The notes beneath the pieces were generated by a model, which made no database searches, had not been told where the DNA came from, and worked only from the letters and a program-made list of their open reading frames with translations. The translations under genes and the position numbers were made by a program. This document shows, in pieces, positions 16,763-23,966 of a stretch of DNA of 25,775 bases. How positions within the stretch are numbered: position 1 is the stretch's first letter; the number at the start of each line of letters is the position of its first letter. The stretch lies in assembly GCA_034435635.1 (NCBI GenBank), contig DAOTWY010000125.1:1-25775 (forward strand), in the 5' to 3' direction. This DNA is from DAOTWY01 sp003696565 (GTDB taxonomy: Bacteria > Chloroflexota > Anaerolineae > Aggregatilineales > Phototrophicaceae).

Positions 16763-16780
16763 ACTTACTGCTGGATAGGT

Positions 16781-17998
16781 TTAGGCTTTGACATTGCGTT
16801 CACTGCGTTTGCCGATCACCGTGGAGCGGTGATGTTTGCCATCCCAGCGGATATCCGGTACGAGGATGTCCTTCTTTTCCATGATGCGATCACGATGCTG
16901 CATAAGGTCTTGAATCATGATCTTCATTTCTGCCTTGACATCATGGGTGGGTTTATATCCCAGGTCAATCAGATGTTTGCGATCAGGGTTGTAATAATGC
17001 TCAGCGGCTTCATGACGTGGATTTTCATATTCATAGATATCTACATCTAAGCCAAGTTCGCCGGCGACTTCCTGCACCATATCCGCCAATTCAACAATGG
17101 TATATGTCTCTTCAAATTGGTTAAATACGCGATATTCACCTTCTTTAGGCGGATTTTCTAATGCGATGGTTAAACACTGCATTGAATCGCGTAGCGGCAG
17201 GAACCCGCGTTTTTGATGCCCTGCGCCGAACAGGGTTAAAGGATGACCGATGACGGCTTGGCAGCAGAAGCGATTAATAGCAGTGCCAAAACATTGGTCA
17301 AAATCTAGACGGGTGCGCAGACGTGGGTCTGGGTTTTCTCCCATTTCATCAATGCGTGTGCCAAATACAACACCTTGCATCACATCGGTGGCACGCAGCC
17401 CCCAAATTTTGCAAGCATACATAGTGTTGTTGGAATCATGCACCTTGCTCCAATGATAGAAGCTGGCGGCTTGACGTGGGAAGGGGAGGTAATCCTTGCG
17501 TCCACGATATTCGATTTCAAAGAATCCTTCTGGAATATCAACGTTTGGTGTGCCGTATTCACCCATTGTGCCTAGCTTAAGCAGGTGTGCATCTGGCACG
17601 ATTTCCTTCATGGCATACAGAATATTGAGATTGCCGATAACGTTGTTATATTGGGTGAAGACGGTATGCTTTTGATCAATCATGGAATATGGGGCGGATG
17701 GCATTTGACCTAGATGAACAATCGCCTCTGGCTTGAATTCCTCAAAGAAGCTTGTGACAAAATCATAATCGGTAAAGTCACCAACGCGGAAATCAAGGTT
17801 TTTACCATAGCGTTCTTTAAAAGCGGCGATACGCTCTTCGCGGCTATAGATCGGGATTGCGCTTTGACTGTTCATTTCTGCAACCCATTCGCGGCGCATC
17901 ATGGTGTCTGCCCCGGCTACATCATGTCCGCGTGCGGTTAGATATTGAGCTAATGTCCAGCCCAAATAACCATCAATCCCGGTAATGAATACTCTCAT
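16781..17998 (-). CDS. sqdB: UDP-sulfoquinovose synthase
   Basis: This 405-residue member of the extended short-chain dehydrogenase family converts UDP-glucose and sulfite to UDP-sulfoquinovose, the head-group donor for the sulfolipid SQDG. The NAD site TGIDGYLGW (6-14) and the catalytic triad Thr144 (GTMGEYG), Tyr181 and Lys185 (YHWSK) match plant SQD1 positions 145, 182 and 186 as I recall them. SAPYSMID, NNVIGNLN, RLDFDQCFGTAINRFC and EGEYRVFNQF are also shared with SQD1, which sets it apart from common sugar epimerases. The ATG at 17998 is chosen because GGAG lies 9 bases upstream; a TTG at 18013 would include that site. It follows asd by 81 bases with an 11-pair hairpin (18031-18058) lacking a U-tract, so cotranscription with pheA and asd is possible. 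The glycosyltransferase partner is not here. Confidence 0.92.
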   Translation of the reverse strand: MRVFITGIDGYLGWTLAQYLTARGHDVAGADTMMRREWVAEMNSQSAIPIYSREERIAAFKERYGKNLDFRVGDFTDYDFVTSFFEEFKPEAIVHLGQMPSAPYSMIDQKHTVFTQYNNVIGNLNILYAMKEIVPDAHLLKLGTMGEYGTPNVDIPEGFFEIEYRGRKDYLPFPRQAASFYHWSKVHDSNNTMYACKIWGLRATDVMQGVVFGTRIDEMGENPDPRLRTRLDFDQCFGTAINRFCCQAVIGHPLTLFGAGHQKRGFLPLRDSMQCLTIALENPPKEGEYRVFNQFEETYTIVELADMVQEVAGELGLDVDIYEYENPRHEAAEHYYNPDRKHLIDLGYKPTHDVKAEMKIMIQDLMQHRDRIMEKKDILVPDIRWDGKHHRSTVIGKRSERNVKA

Positions 17999-18079
17999 TG
18001 ATTTATTCTCCAAAATACTTAACTCACTGACTTTAACAACACTGCTAGCGTATTAAAGCCACGAAAACTTAACAGGAGT

Positions 18080-19171
18080 TTAATCACCGGTTTGTAACCT
18101 GTCAACGGTGGCAGGCGTAAATTCACCAAGATAACCACTTACTGCCAGTAATTCTGCATTTAGAATGCTACATCCAGCGGCTCCACGGATGGTATTGTGT
18201 GAAAGTGTCACGAATTTATATCCTAGTATAGGGCATTGACGTAGCCGCCCGATGGACGTTGCCATCCCATTACCAAACATGCGATCTCTGCGGGGCTGTG
18301 GGCGGTCAATCTGCGGTAGATATTGCAGTGGTTTTTGGGGTGCGCTGGGTAATGATGGCACTGGCGCAGGTCCACGGAAGGACTCCCAGGCTTGGATGAT
18401 GTCATCGATTGTGGGTTGTTGAGCTAACGATACAGAGATATTGACCAAATGCCCATCAATAACAGGAACACGGGTACAAGTTGCACTAGAAATAACCTCA
18501 AATGCTTCAATGCGGTCACCGTTAAATTTGCCAAGCATTTTATTGGGTTCGGTTTCCATTTTGCCTTCATCCCCACTGACGTATGGGATGATATTGTCCA
18601 GAATATCTAATGAGGCGACACCGGGGTATCCTGCACCGCTGATTGCTTGCTGACTGACCATCATCAACCTTGTGATGCCAAACTGCATTAATGGTTTGAG
18701 TGTCATAACAACGGGCATGGTTGTACAATTAGAGTTTGCAACTAAAGCACCGCTTGTCCATCCACGTTTGCGACGTTGAACATCAATCAATCCGATATGA
18801 TCGGCATTGATCTCTGGTAATAATAGTGGAACATCTTCTGCCATACGATGCGCAGATGCATTGGTACACACCACATGCCCAGCACTGGCTAGCTCAACCT
18901 CACGCAAGAGGGCTGGCTCTTTTGGTAAGGCGGAAAAAACTAATGGGGATTCAAGTGAGTCATGTAACCCCTTGACGGTCATGTGAGCGATCTTGGTAGG
19001 TGGTGTGCCATCTAATACCCAGTTTGCTGCTTCGATATATGGTTTGCCTGCACTACGTTCTGAGCCAACTAATTCTGCCACTTCAAACCAGGGATGATTA
19101 TCTAGTAATTGGATGAATCGCTGCCCAACAGCACCGGTTGCACCCAGGATAGCGACTTTAAGTTTATCCAT
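18080..19171 (-). CDS. asd: Aspartate-semialdehyde dehydrogenase (archaeal/fungal type)
   Basis: This 363-residue enzyme reduces aspartyl phosphate to aspartate semialdehyde with NADPH, the branch point to Lys, Met, Thr and Ile. Visible are the nucleotide motif GATGAVGQ (10-17), the catalytic cysteine Cys149 in ANSNCTT, the QQAISGAGYPG segment (174-184) and His241 in RVPVIDGH. The SNCTT form and length fit the archaeal and fungal branch rather than the E. coli type. AAGG lies at suitable distance before the ATG. It starts 17 bases after the pheA stop, so it should be under the pheA leader's control. Nothing is missing from the active site. Confidence 0.94.
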   Translation of the reverse strand: MDKLKVAILGATGAVGQRFIQLLDNHPWFEVAELVGSERSAGKPYIEAANWVLDGTPPTKIAHMTVKGLHDSLESPLVFSALPKEPALLREVELASAGHVVCTNASAHRMAEDVPLLLPEINADHIGLIDVQRRKRGWTSGALVANSNCTTMPVVMTLKPLMQFGITRLMMVSQQAISGAGYPGVASLDILDNIIPYVSGDEGKMETEPNKMLGKFNGDRIEAFEVISSATCTRVPVIDGHLVNISVSLAQQPTIDDIIQAWESFRGPAPVPSLPSAPQKPLQYLPQIDRPQPRRDRMFGNGMATSIGRLRQCPILGYKFVTLSHNTIRGAAGCSILNAELLAVSGYLGEFTPATVDRLQTGD

Positions 19172-19188
19172 TGTGTTTCACCTTCTCT

Positions 19189-20025
19189 TCAAATGCCGAC
19201 TGACTGTGTTTTTATTGCAGGATACGACCCGAACATCTTGACAAACGAAGCGCGTTGCAGCAGGCGCGCCATCACCTCTTGACAAACTGGGTCTTGCCAA
19301 TGCCCTTCAAAGTCCAGATAAAAAACCGGTTCCCAGGGACGATTACGGCGTGGACGTGATTCAATTTTGGTCAAGTTAATACCGGCACGAGCAAACTCAC
19401 CCAGGCAGTCATATAAGGCGGCGGGGCGATTGCGTGTGGCGAAGACGAGTGATGTTTTGTTGTATTCACCACGCGGTGCGTCATCATGACCAAGTACAAA
19501 AAAGCGCGTGTAATTAAAAGTCACGTCCTCAATATTTGGCTCCAAAATATCCAAGTTATAAAGCTCAGCCGCTAAGGCACTGGCAATTGCGCCGGTACAT
19601 GGTTCTGGGTCTTCGGCTAACATCCGTGCGGCACCTGCCGTGTCATAAGTTGGGATGGGTTCTAGGTTATTACGCCGCAAGAAATTTTCACATTGGGCAA
19701 GTGCTTGGGGGTGTGAGCGAACGTAACGAATCTCAGATAACTTTGTCCCTTTTGGAGCGAGTAACTGATGCCGTACATGCAAAATAACTTCTGCTTGGAT
19801 TCGAAAATCATAATCCATCAATAACTCATATGCCTGATTAACTGCTCCGGCTAGCGCGTTTTCTACAGGTAGCATGGCGTATTTCGTTTTGTTTTCATGT
19901 AAAGCGTGAAACAACTCAGAAAAATTGCGACAAGGTAGCACATCTACCGAATCACCAAAATGTTGCCGGATTGCTTGCTCAGAATACGCGCCGTGTATTC
20001 CTTGAAATGCTACTATATCAGTCAA
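19189..20025 (-). CDS. pheA: Prephenate dehydratase with ACT domain
   Basis: This 278-residue monofunctional enzyme turns prephenate into phenylpyruvate, committing it to phenylalanine. The catalytic part (1-180) begins FQGIHGAYSEQA (7-18) and holds the essential threonine in NYTRFF (Thr173). The ACT domain (about 190-270) carries NLTKIESRP (217-225), the segment known to bind phenylalanine for feedback inhibition. There is no chorismate mutase fusion as in E. coli PheA. The start is TTG, supported by a perfect AGGAGG (20031-20036) five bases away; no nearby in-frame ATG fits. It is the first gene after an attenuator leader and so is predicted to rise when Phe-tRNA is scarce. asd follows after 17 bases. 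Confidence 0.95.
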   Translation of the reverse strand: MTDIVAFQGIHGAYSEQAIRQHFGDSVDVLPCRNFSELFHALHENKTKYAMLPVENALAGAVNQAYELLMDYDFRIQAEVILHVRHQLLAPKGTKLSEIRYVRSHPQALAQCENFLRRNNLEPIPTYDTAGAARMLAEDPEPCTGAIASALAAELYNLDILEPNIEDVTFNYTRFFVLGHDDAPRGEYNKTSLVFATRNRPAALYDCLGEFARAGINLTKIESRPRRNRPWEPVFYLDFEGHWQDPVCQEVMARLLQRASFVKMFGSYPAIKTQSVGI

Positions 20026-20047
20026 ATTTACCTCCTAAAGAACACAT

Positions 20048-20076
20048 AAAAAAAGCGTGTGGAGGTTTCCACACGC
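20048..20076 (-). terminator. Attenuator terminator (3:4 hairpin) of the pheA leader
   Basis: On the minus strand GCGTGTGGA and TCCACACGC form a perfect 9-bp, GC-rich stem around loop AACC, followed by seven T. It ends 11 bases before the pheA AGGAGG. It stands downstream of the leader peptide and upstream of the gene it controls, which is the position expected of an attenuator. Confidence 0.92.
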
Positions 20077-20089
20077 ATTAGAATTTTGC

Positions 20090-20160
20090 CACGTGAAACC
20101 TTCACTTTCTTCTGCCAAGAAGTGTTGTAAAGCGAGTAAAGCTAAATGTGAAGTGTTTCA
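20090..20160 (-). promoter_or_regulatory. pheA attenuator: protector and antiterminator segments
   Basis: Coordinates are plus-strand positions; the RNA is minus. Segment 1 (20148-20160, TGAAACACTTCAC) lies at the start of the leader peptide. It can pair with segment 2 (20094-20105, GTGAAGGTTTCA) over 12 pairs with one bulge. Segment 2, as GGTTTCACGTG (20090-20100), can instead pair with segment 3 (20064-20076, GCGTGTGGAAACC) over 11 pairs with one bulge. That takes up the 5' arm of the terminator. The peptide stop codon (20102-20104) falls inside segment 2. This gives the classical exclusive 1:2, 2:3 and 3:4 pairings. A stall at the Phe codons covers segment 1 and frees 2:3 (readthrough). 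A ribosome at the stop covers segment 2 and allows termination. Confidence 0.85.
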
Positions 20161-20161
20161 T
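20102..20161 (-). CDS. pheL: Phenylalanine-rich leader peptide of pheA
   Basis: The 19-codon frame reads MKHFTFSFTRFTTLLGRRK. Phe occurs at positions 4, 6, 8 and 11, a density hard to get by chance. The sequence starts MKH as does the E. coli PheL peptide (recalled). An in-frame ATG four codons upstream (20171-20173) would add MILL. No strong ribosome binding site is seen for either, which is a weakness of the model. The role would be to measure charged tRNA-Phe by ribosome position, not to act as a protein. The symbol is given by analogy of function and place. Confidence 0.82.
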   Translation of the reverse strand: MKHFTFSFTRFTTLLGRRK

Positions 20162-20239
20162 CAAAAGTATCATATTGGTTAAGTCACTTAGTTTGGGGAA
20201 AGTTCCCCCTGTTAAATGTCATTTTATATCATGCCAGAT

Positions 20240-20268
20240 AACATATCGCTTTTTAAGGTAGTTGTCAA
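20240..20268 (-). promoter_or_regulatory. Promoter of the pheA leader
   Basis: On the minus strand a perfect TTGACA, a 17-base spacer and TATGTT predict a start near 20233, about 70 bases before the leader peptide. A small GGGGA/TCCCC hairpin lies near the 5' end of the RNA (about 20197-20210). Confidence 0.8.
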
Positions 20269-20284
20269 GCAGATTAGAAGTATG

Positions 20285-20312
20285 TTAAACTTTTTTACGA
20301 TGACAATAATAT
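20285..20312 (+). promoter_or_regulatory. Probable promoter of the sufR-like gene
   Basis: TTAAAC, a 16-base spacer and TAATAT end 17 bases before the ATG, so the leader would be very short. It is back to back with the pheA promoter: the two -35 boxes are 16 bases apart. Confidence 0.5.
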
Positions 20313-20329
20313 AAACTGTTGGTGAATTC

Positions 20330-20956
20330 ATGCAAGAGACACGGCAACAAATCCTGCAAATTTTACGAGAAAAAGGACAAGCGACTGTTGATGACATTGT
20401 GGCAGAACTCCAAACCCGTCGAGGAGCAATTACGGCGGTGACTGTTCGGCATCATTTAAATTATCTACAAAAAGAGCAGTTGATCACTATGCCAGAGCTA
20501 AAACACCGCAGTACACCAGGTCGTCCACAGCATATCTATGCCCTGACGGAAAAAGCGCATGAACATTTCCCTAACAATTATCGTAATTTAGCAGCGAGCT
20601 TGTTGGAACAAGTTCAAGGGCACTTGCCGCCTGATAGTGTGAACGTCATTATCGAGGGAATGGTTCAGTCCATGGCAAAGCAAGCAAATGTGACGGAAGC
20701 ATCATTGGAAGATCGTTTGAAGGCGGCAGTTGTTTATTTGAATGATCAGGGGTATCAGGCATATTTTGAGCAATCTGACGAAGGGTTCATCCTTTACACA
20801 GCGAATTGCCCATATCATGATTTAGCACATACCACAGAGGCATTGTGTAATATGGATATGCGGTTAGTTGCTTCATTGATTGGTATTGTACCGCGTATGC
20901 TTTCTCGCGTTTCTGATGGTAATTCAGTCTGTGCTTATTTGATACCTGTGGGATAA
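20330..20956 (+). CDS. sufR: SufR-like Fe-S cluster-sensing transcription regulator
   Basis: This 208-residue protein has an N-terminal winged helix-turn-helix (about 1-75). The recognition part is VTVRHHLNYLQ (38-48) and the wing RSTPGRPQHIYALTEK (60-75) is typical of SufR and related DeoR/ArsR-like regulators. The C-terminal part has Cys160, Cys173 and Cys201, spaced C-x12-C-x27-C, in CPYHDLA, ALCNMD and SVCAY. That is the spacing of the three conserved cysteines I recall for cyanobacterial SufR, which binds a 4Fe-4S cluster and represses suf genes and itself. The next gene is an Fe-S carrier, which fits. The ATG has only a weak GGTGA upstream. It is divergent from pheA. Direct targets are inferred. 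Confidence 0.85.
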   Translation: MQETRQQILQILREKGQATVDDIVAELQTRRGAITAVTVRHHLNYLQKEQLITMPELKHRSTPGRPQHIYALTEKAHEHFPNNYRNLAASLLEQVQGHLPPDSVNVIIEGMVQSMAKQANVTEASLEDRLKAAVVYLNDQGYQAYFEQSDEGFILYTANCPYHDLAHTTEALCNMDMRLVASLIGIVPRMLSRVSDGNSVCAYLIPVG

Positions 20957-20980
20957 TTTTTATAATATGTATCTATTTAA

Positions 20981-21009
20981 TTGATTTGCTTGACAGATAG
21001 TGATACAAT
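20981..21009 (+). promoter_or_regulatory. Promoter, with possible operator, of the Fe-S carrier gene
   Basis: TTGATT, a 17-base spacer and TACAAT lie about 39 bases before the ATG. An inverted repeat TGACA (20991-20995) and TGTCA (21012-21016) brackets the -10 box, a position where a repressor such as the upstream SufR-like protein could block transcription. The half-sites are short. Confidence 0.5.
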
Positions 21010-21047
21010 TTTGTCAGAAATTAGGTGATTAAGTTAGGAGCAACCAG

Positions 21048-21476
21048 ATGGCAGTGATTGAACCAGATAAGATTAAGACAGATAACAGCGCGTTGGCAGT
21101 GACCCCTGCAGCCGTAGCGACAATTCGCAGTTTGCTAGAACAACGGCAGATACCTAATCATCATTTGCGTGTTTTTGTGGCAGGTGGTGGTTGCTCTGGG
21201 TTGCAATATGGTATGGTGTTTGAGGAAACACCGGAAGCAACAGATACTTTGATTGAAGTAGATGGCGTGCGTTTAATCGTTGATCCGACCAGTTTGGGCT
21301 ATCTTTATGGCGCAACGATTGATTTTGTGGATAGTTTAATGGGTGGCGGTTTCCGCATTGAAAATCCGAATAGTGCCGGTGGCTGTGGATGTGGTAAATC
21401 CTTTAAGGCTAAAGACGAGCAGGAAGATGGCACATTTAACGAAGCTGGCGGTTGTGGAACGTGTTCTAGCTATTAG
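21048..21476 (+). CDS. A-type iron-sulfur carrier (IscA/SufA/ErpA family)
   Basis: This 142-residue HesB-fold protein holds Fe-S clusters during assembly and passes them on to apoproteins. The three family cysteines are present: Cys49 in GGGCSGLQYG, and Cys113 and Cys115 in GGCGCGKSF. After the usual end of the fold there is an acidic extension of about 25 residues with a further CGTC (Cys136, Cys139) near the C-terminus, which is not part of typical IscA or ErpA. AGGAG lies 7 bases before the ATG. It follows the SufR-like gene with its own promoter, so the pair forms a small regulated Fe-S unit. The other suf genes are not nearby. Which client proteins it serves is unknown. Confidence 0.93.
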   Translation: MAVIEPDKIKTDNSALAVTPAAVATIRSLLEQRQIPNHHLRVFVAGGGCSGLQYGMVFEETPEATDTLIEVDGVRLIVDPTSLGYLYGATIDFVDSLMGGGFRIENPNSAGGCGCGKSFKAKDEQEDGTFNEAGGCGTCSSY

Positions 21477-21517
21477 CTTCAGCCTATAACCTATAAAGTG
21501 AATATAAAGCCATTTAG

Positions 21518-21543
21518 TGGGTGCTTGGTTGCACCCATTTTTT
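21518..21543 (+). terminator. Intrinsic terminator after the Fe-S carrier gene
   Basis: TGGGTGC and GCACCCA form a perfect 7-bp stem with loop TTGGTT, followed by six T. The convergent gene stops just beyond and has no U-tract of its own. Confidence 0.88.
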
Positions 21544-21561
21544 GATTCTAAACTAACGATA

Positions 21562-22368
21562 CTAACGATCAACAAGCCGACTAAGCAGTAAACCAATGAT
21601 CCCAGCACCGGCAAAAACCACAACAAGTGTAATAGGTGGGATGCTGTTATTGGTGGCAAGGTTTAATCCGTTTTGTGGGGTAGGGCTAGCAATGACACTT
21701 AAATTAGGTGCTTGTGCAGGGATGTTGGGTGGGAATGTAAATGTGGGTAGAATCTGCTGCGCCTCTGGTGTACCGGGTGCTTGTATATCACCACCTGGCA
21801 AAATTTGTTCTGCACCTGGTGGTGCGATTTCTCGAACGCTGGCAGTTAAAGTGAGCTGACCACCTGGTAGATTCTGGATGGCTTCAGTGGTTTGTGTTGC
21901 CGCTACGATAGTGGGGTCTTGTGTTGGTAGGGGGTCAATTGTTAGATCAGGGATGAGCGATTCATCGCCGATAATTTCAACCAATGCACCAAACACATAA
22001 CCGCGTTGTTGAGAACCAGGCTGTAAACGAATTTGATACCACAAAAAATAACGCCCTGTTACCTCATATTGCTCCCCAGGGGCGATTGTGCCCAAAATTT
22101 GTGCTTCTGGGTCAGCTTCGGCACGGATATTAGCTGATTCAGCATCTGGGGCTAACTGTAAACGTGGACCGCCTTGTTCGGTTGGCGTAAAAGTAGGGAA
22201 GGGTGTTGGTTGAGCGGGTCCAATGGTTGGGATGATGGGTTGAGTTGGGATCACCACACGGATGGGGGTGGGCGTGGCAAACCCTTGGGCTGTTGTGTTA
22301 GTATCCCAACGAATTAAGACCCAAACAAATATCACAAAAAACATCAGAAACATAGCGATTTTACGCAT
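21562..22368 (-). CDS. Membrane-anchored SH3-domain protein
   Basis: This 268-residue exported protein has an N-terminal signal or anchor (MRKIAMFLMFFVIFVWVL). A Thr/Pro-rich spacer follows, then a bacterial SH3 domain at about 70-130 (ANIRAEADPEAQILGTIAPG and RGYVFGALVEI). A second Pro/Gln-rich stretch precedes a C-terminal transmembrane helix (TLVVVFAGAGIIGLLL) and basic LSRLVDR tail. Such SH3 domains usually bind cell-wall peptides or stabilise wall proteins. The ATG at 22368 has GAGG six bases upstream; a TTG at 22383 would overlap the previous stop and hide that site. It begins 8 bases after the LysM/M23 gene, as the third gene of an envelope operon. The precise role is not known. Confidence 0.82.
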   Translation of the reverse strand: MRKIAMFLMFFVIFVWVLIRWDTNTTAQGFATPTPIRVVIPTQPIIPTIGPAQPTPFPTFTPTEQGGPRLQLAPDAESANIRAEADPEAQILGTIAPGEQYEVTGRYFLWYQIRLQPGSQQRGYVFGALVEIIGDESLIPDLTIDPLPTQDPTIVAATQTTEAIQNLPGGQLTLTASVREIAPPGAEQILPGGDIQAPGTPEAQQILPTFTFPPNIPAQAPNLSVIASPTPQNGLNLATNNSIPPITLVVVFAGAGIIGLLLSRLVDR

Positions 22369-22376
22369 AATAAACC

Positions 22377-23966
22377 TCACCAAGATATACGGTTCACTAA
22401 CGATACACGCCCTTGTTCAGCGGTACGACGTTCTCCGTTAAACTCTAAATAACCTTGATATTCTTGATTGTTGATTCCAACAACTTTCCATCCACCTAAG
22501 TCAAATACTGGGCGGGTGTCGTGTGATGGGCATACAAAACAATCTGCTGGAATCCATTCGCCATTATATTTTCTGGCGATATGCAAATGTGTTGCAGTTG
22601 AAAACCCACCTTCACAAGAAGCGCGTCCAATCGGGTCTCCCGTGTTGACCCTAGTGCCGACGGCGACGCGATCTTGCGTGGCGATATGCAGGTAAAAAAT
22701 GACCCATCCAGTGGATTCATCGCCATCGTAATCTAAATCAAGCACAACAGCACCATTTTGACTACGAGCGATGACTCCAGGTGCGACAGCTGTTACCCAG
22801 AAATTTGAGATAAAACAGAATACGCCATCAGTTCGCTCATCTGGTGGGGCAAAGTCTATGGCAGCCCATGCACTGCCACTCCCCCAACCACCATGTGCGC
22901 CGCCTGTAAAAAACCATGTTTGACCAGGTGAGAAAGGAAGCGTTAATGGTGGTTGTTGTAAATCAGATGGTACAATTGGATCAACAACATTGGCATAAGG
23001 ATCGCCAAAGTAAGCATAGTAAACGTTGTAGAATCCGTTGACATCAGCAATTTGTGGTAGCCATTGGGGATATGTTTGGTTGATGCTTAAGAAATATTGT
23101 AAAGCAACAGTTCCTGCATTTAAGCCAGCATGATAAAGCAAGCGTGTGCCATCATTCAACTCTAGCACTGTCCATCCGCGATATTTCCAACCATAATAAC
23201 CAAAATTAAGCTGATTGGCTGCCCATGTAAGTTGTTTATATAGTCCATCTCGGTTACTGCTTTCAAACGGTGAAATGAACGGGTGTGTTTTGAGCGTTCC
23301 GGGTGGATTTGGGTTACTTAACCATCCAGCGCGATATTCAAGAAGTGCTAATAGCAACCGTGGATCAATACTATATTCTAATGCAACTTGGTTTATAATT
23401 TGTGCGCCGGTTAGCGTTTGTTCTAAAATACTACCGTCTTGCTGACGTGTTTCCACTGTATCGGTTACAAAGCGAATATACCCCGGTTGTTGATTGATAA
23501 AAGCAAAGACATCAAATTCATCACTGCCAGGTCCACGCACGAAACGTCCATCAGGAATGATCTTGAATGCGGGGGTGCTTTCTGTTGGGATAGCAGGGAG
23601 TTTGATTTGTTGACCAATTTCTAGCACATTTGGATTTTCCAGCGAATTTAATGCCAAAATAGAATCTAATGTTGTGCCATATAATTGCGCAATGCCATAT
23701 AATGTGTCTCCAGCGCGGACGGTGTGTGTATCGATAGCATCAGTGGCTGTTTCAAAGCGTGGTGGATTGGGACTGGGAAAGAATGTTTGTACAGCTGGCA
23801 CTGGTGATAGATCAACACGAGGAATTGCCGTTGGTGGGGGAGTTGTGGGTAATAAGGCTGATTGCGGCGTTGCTGTAATGTAAACAATACGTGGTTCGTT
23901 ATCTGCTGATAATGAACACCCCATCAGAATACCTGCCAACATGAGCAAGCTAAATAAAAGCCTCAA
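22377..23966 (-). CDS. Lipoprotein with LysM and M23 peptidase domains
   Basis: This 529-residue protein has a lipoprotein signal with Cys17 in LMGC. A Pro/Thr-rich spacer is followed by a LysM domain (about 81-124, HTVRAGDTLYGIAQLYGTT) that binds peptidoglycan or chitin. A middle region with SIDPRLLLALLEYRAGW (199-215) recalls lytic-transglycosylase-like folds, but I cannot assign its catalytic residue. The C-terminal M23 (LytM) metallopeptidase has likely zinc ligands His358, Asp371 and His462 with His460 in HLH, and cuts peptidoglycan cross-links. His358 and Asp371 are 13 apart, wider than the usual HxxxD. The TTG start overlaps the upstream TGA, and GGAG lies 6 bases before it. This implies that the cell has a peptide-linked wall to remodel. 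Confidence 0.87.
   Translation of the reverse strand: MRLLFSLLMLAGILMGCSLSADNEPRIVYITATPQSALLPTTPPPTAIPRVDLSPVPAVQTFFPSPNPPRFETATDAIDTHTVRAGDTLYGIAQLYGTTLDSILALNSLENPNVLEIGQQIKLPAIPTESTPAFKIIPDGRFVRGPGSDEFDVFAFINQQPGYIRFVTDTVETRQQDGSILEQTLTGAQIINQVALEYSIDPRLLLALLEYRAGWLSNPNPPGTLKTHPFISPFESSNRDGLYKQLTWAANQLNFGYYGWKYRGWTVLELNDGTRLLYHAGLNAGTVALQYFLSINQTYPQWLPQIADVNGFYNVYYAYFGDPYANVVDPIVPSDLQQPPLTLPFSPGQTWFFTGGAHGGWGSGSAWAAIDFAPPDERTDGVFCFISNFWVTAVAPGVIARSQNGAVVLDLDYDGDESTGWVIFYLHIATQDRVAVGTRVNTGDPIGRASCEGGFSTATHLHIARKYNGEWIPADCFVCPSHDTRPVFDLGGWKVVGINNQEYQGYLEFNGERRTAEQGRVSLVNRISW

Noticed and set aside
17999..18013. TTG start for sqdB
   Set aside because: The GGAG that serves ATG 17998 lies within it, and the family begins right at the MRVFITG strand.
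18031..18058. Hairpin between asd and sqdB as a terminator
   Set aside because: Eleven pairs with wobble and a bulge, but no U-tract follows on the minus strand.
20026..20230. T-box riboswitch in the pheA leader
   Set aside because: No T-box core (GGUGGNACCGCG-like) or specifier stem was found. The Phe-rich frame and nested pairings explain the region better.
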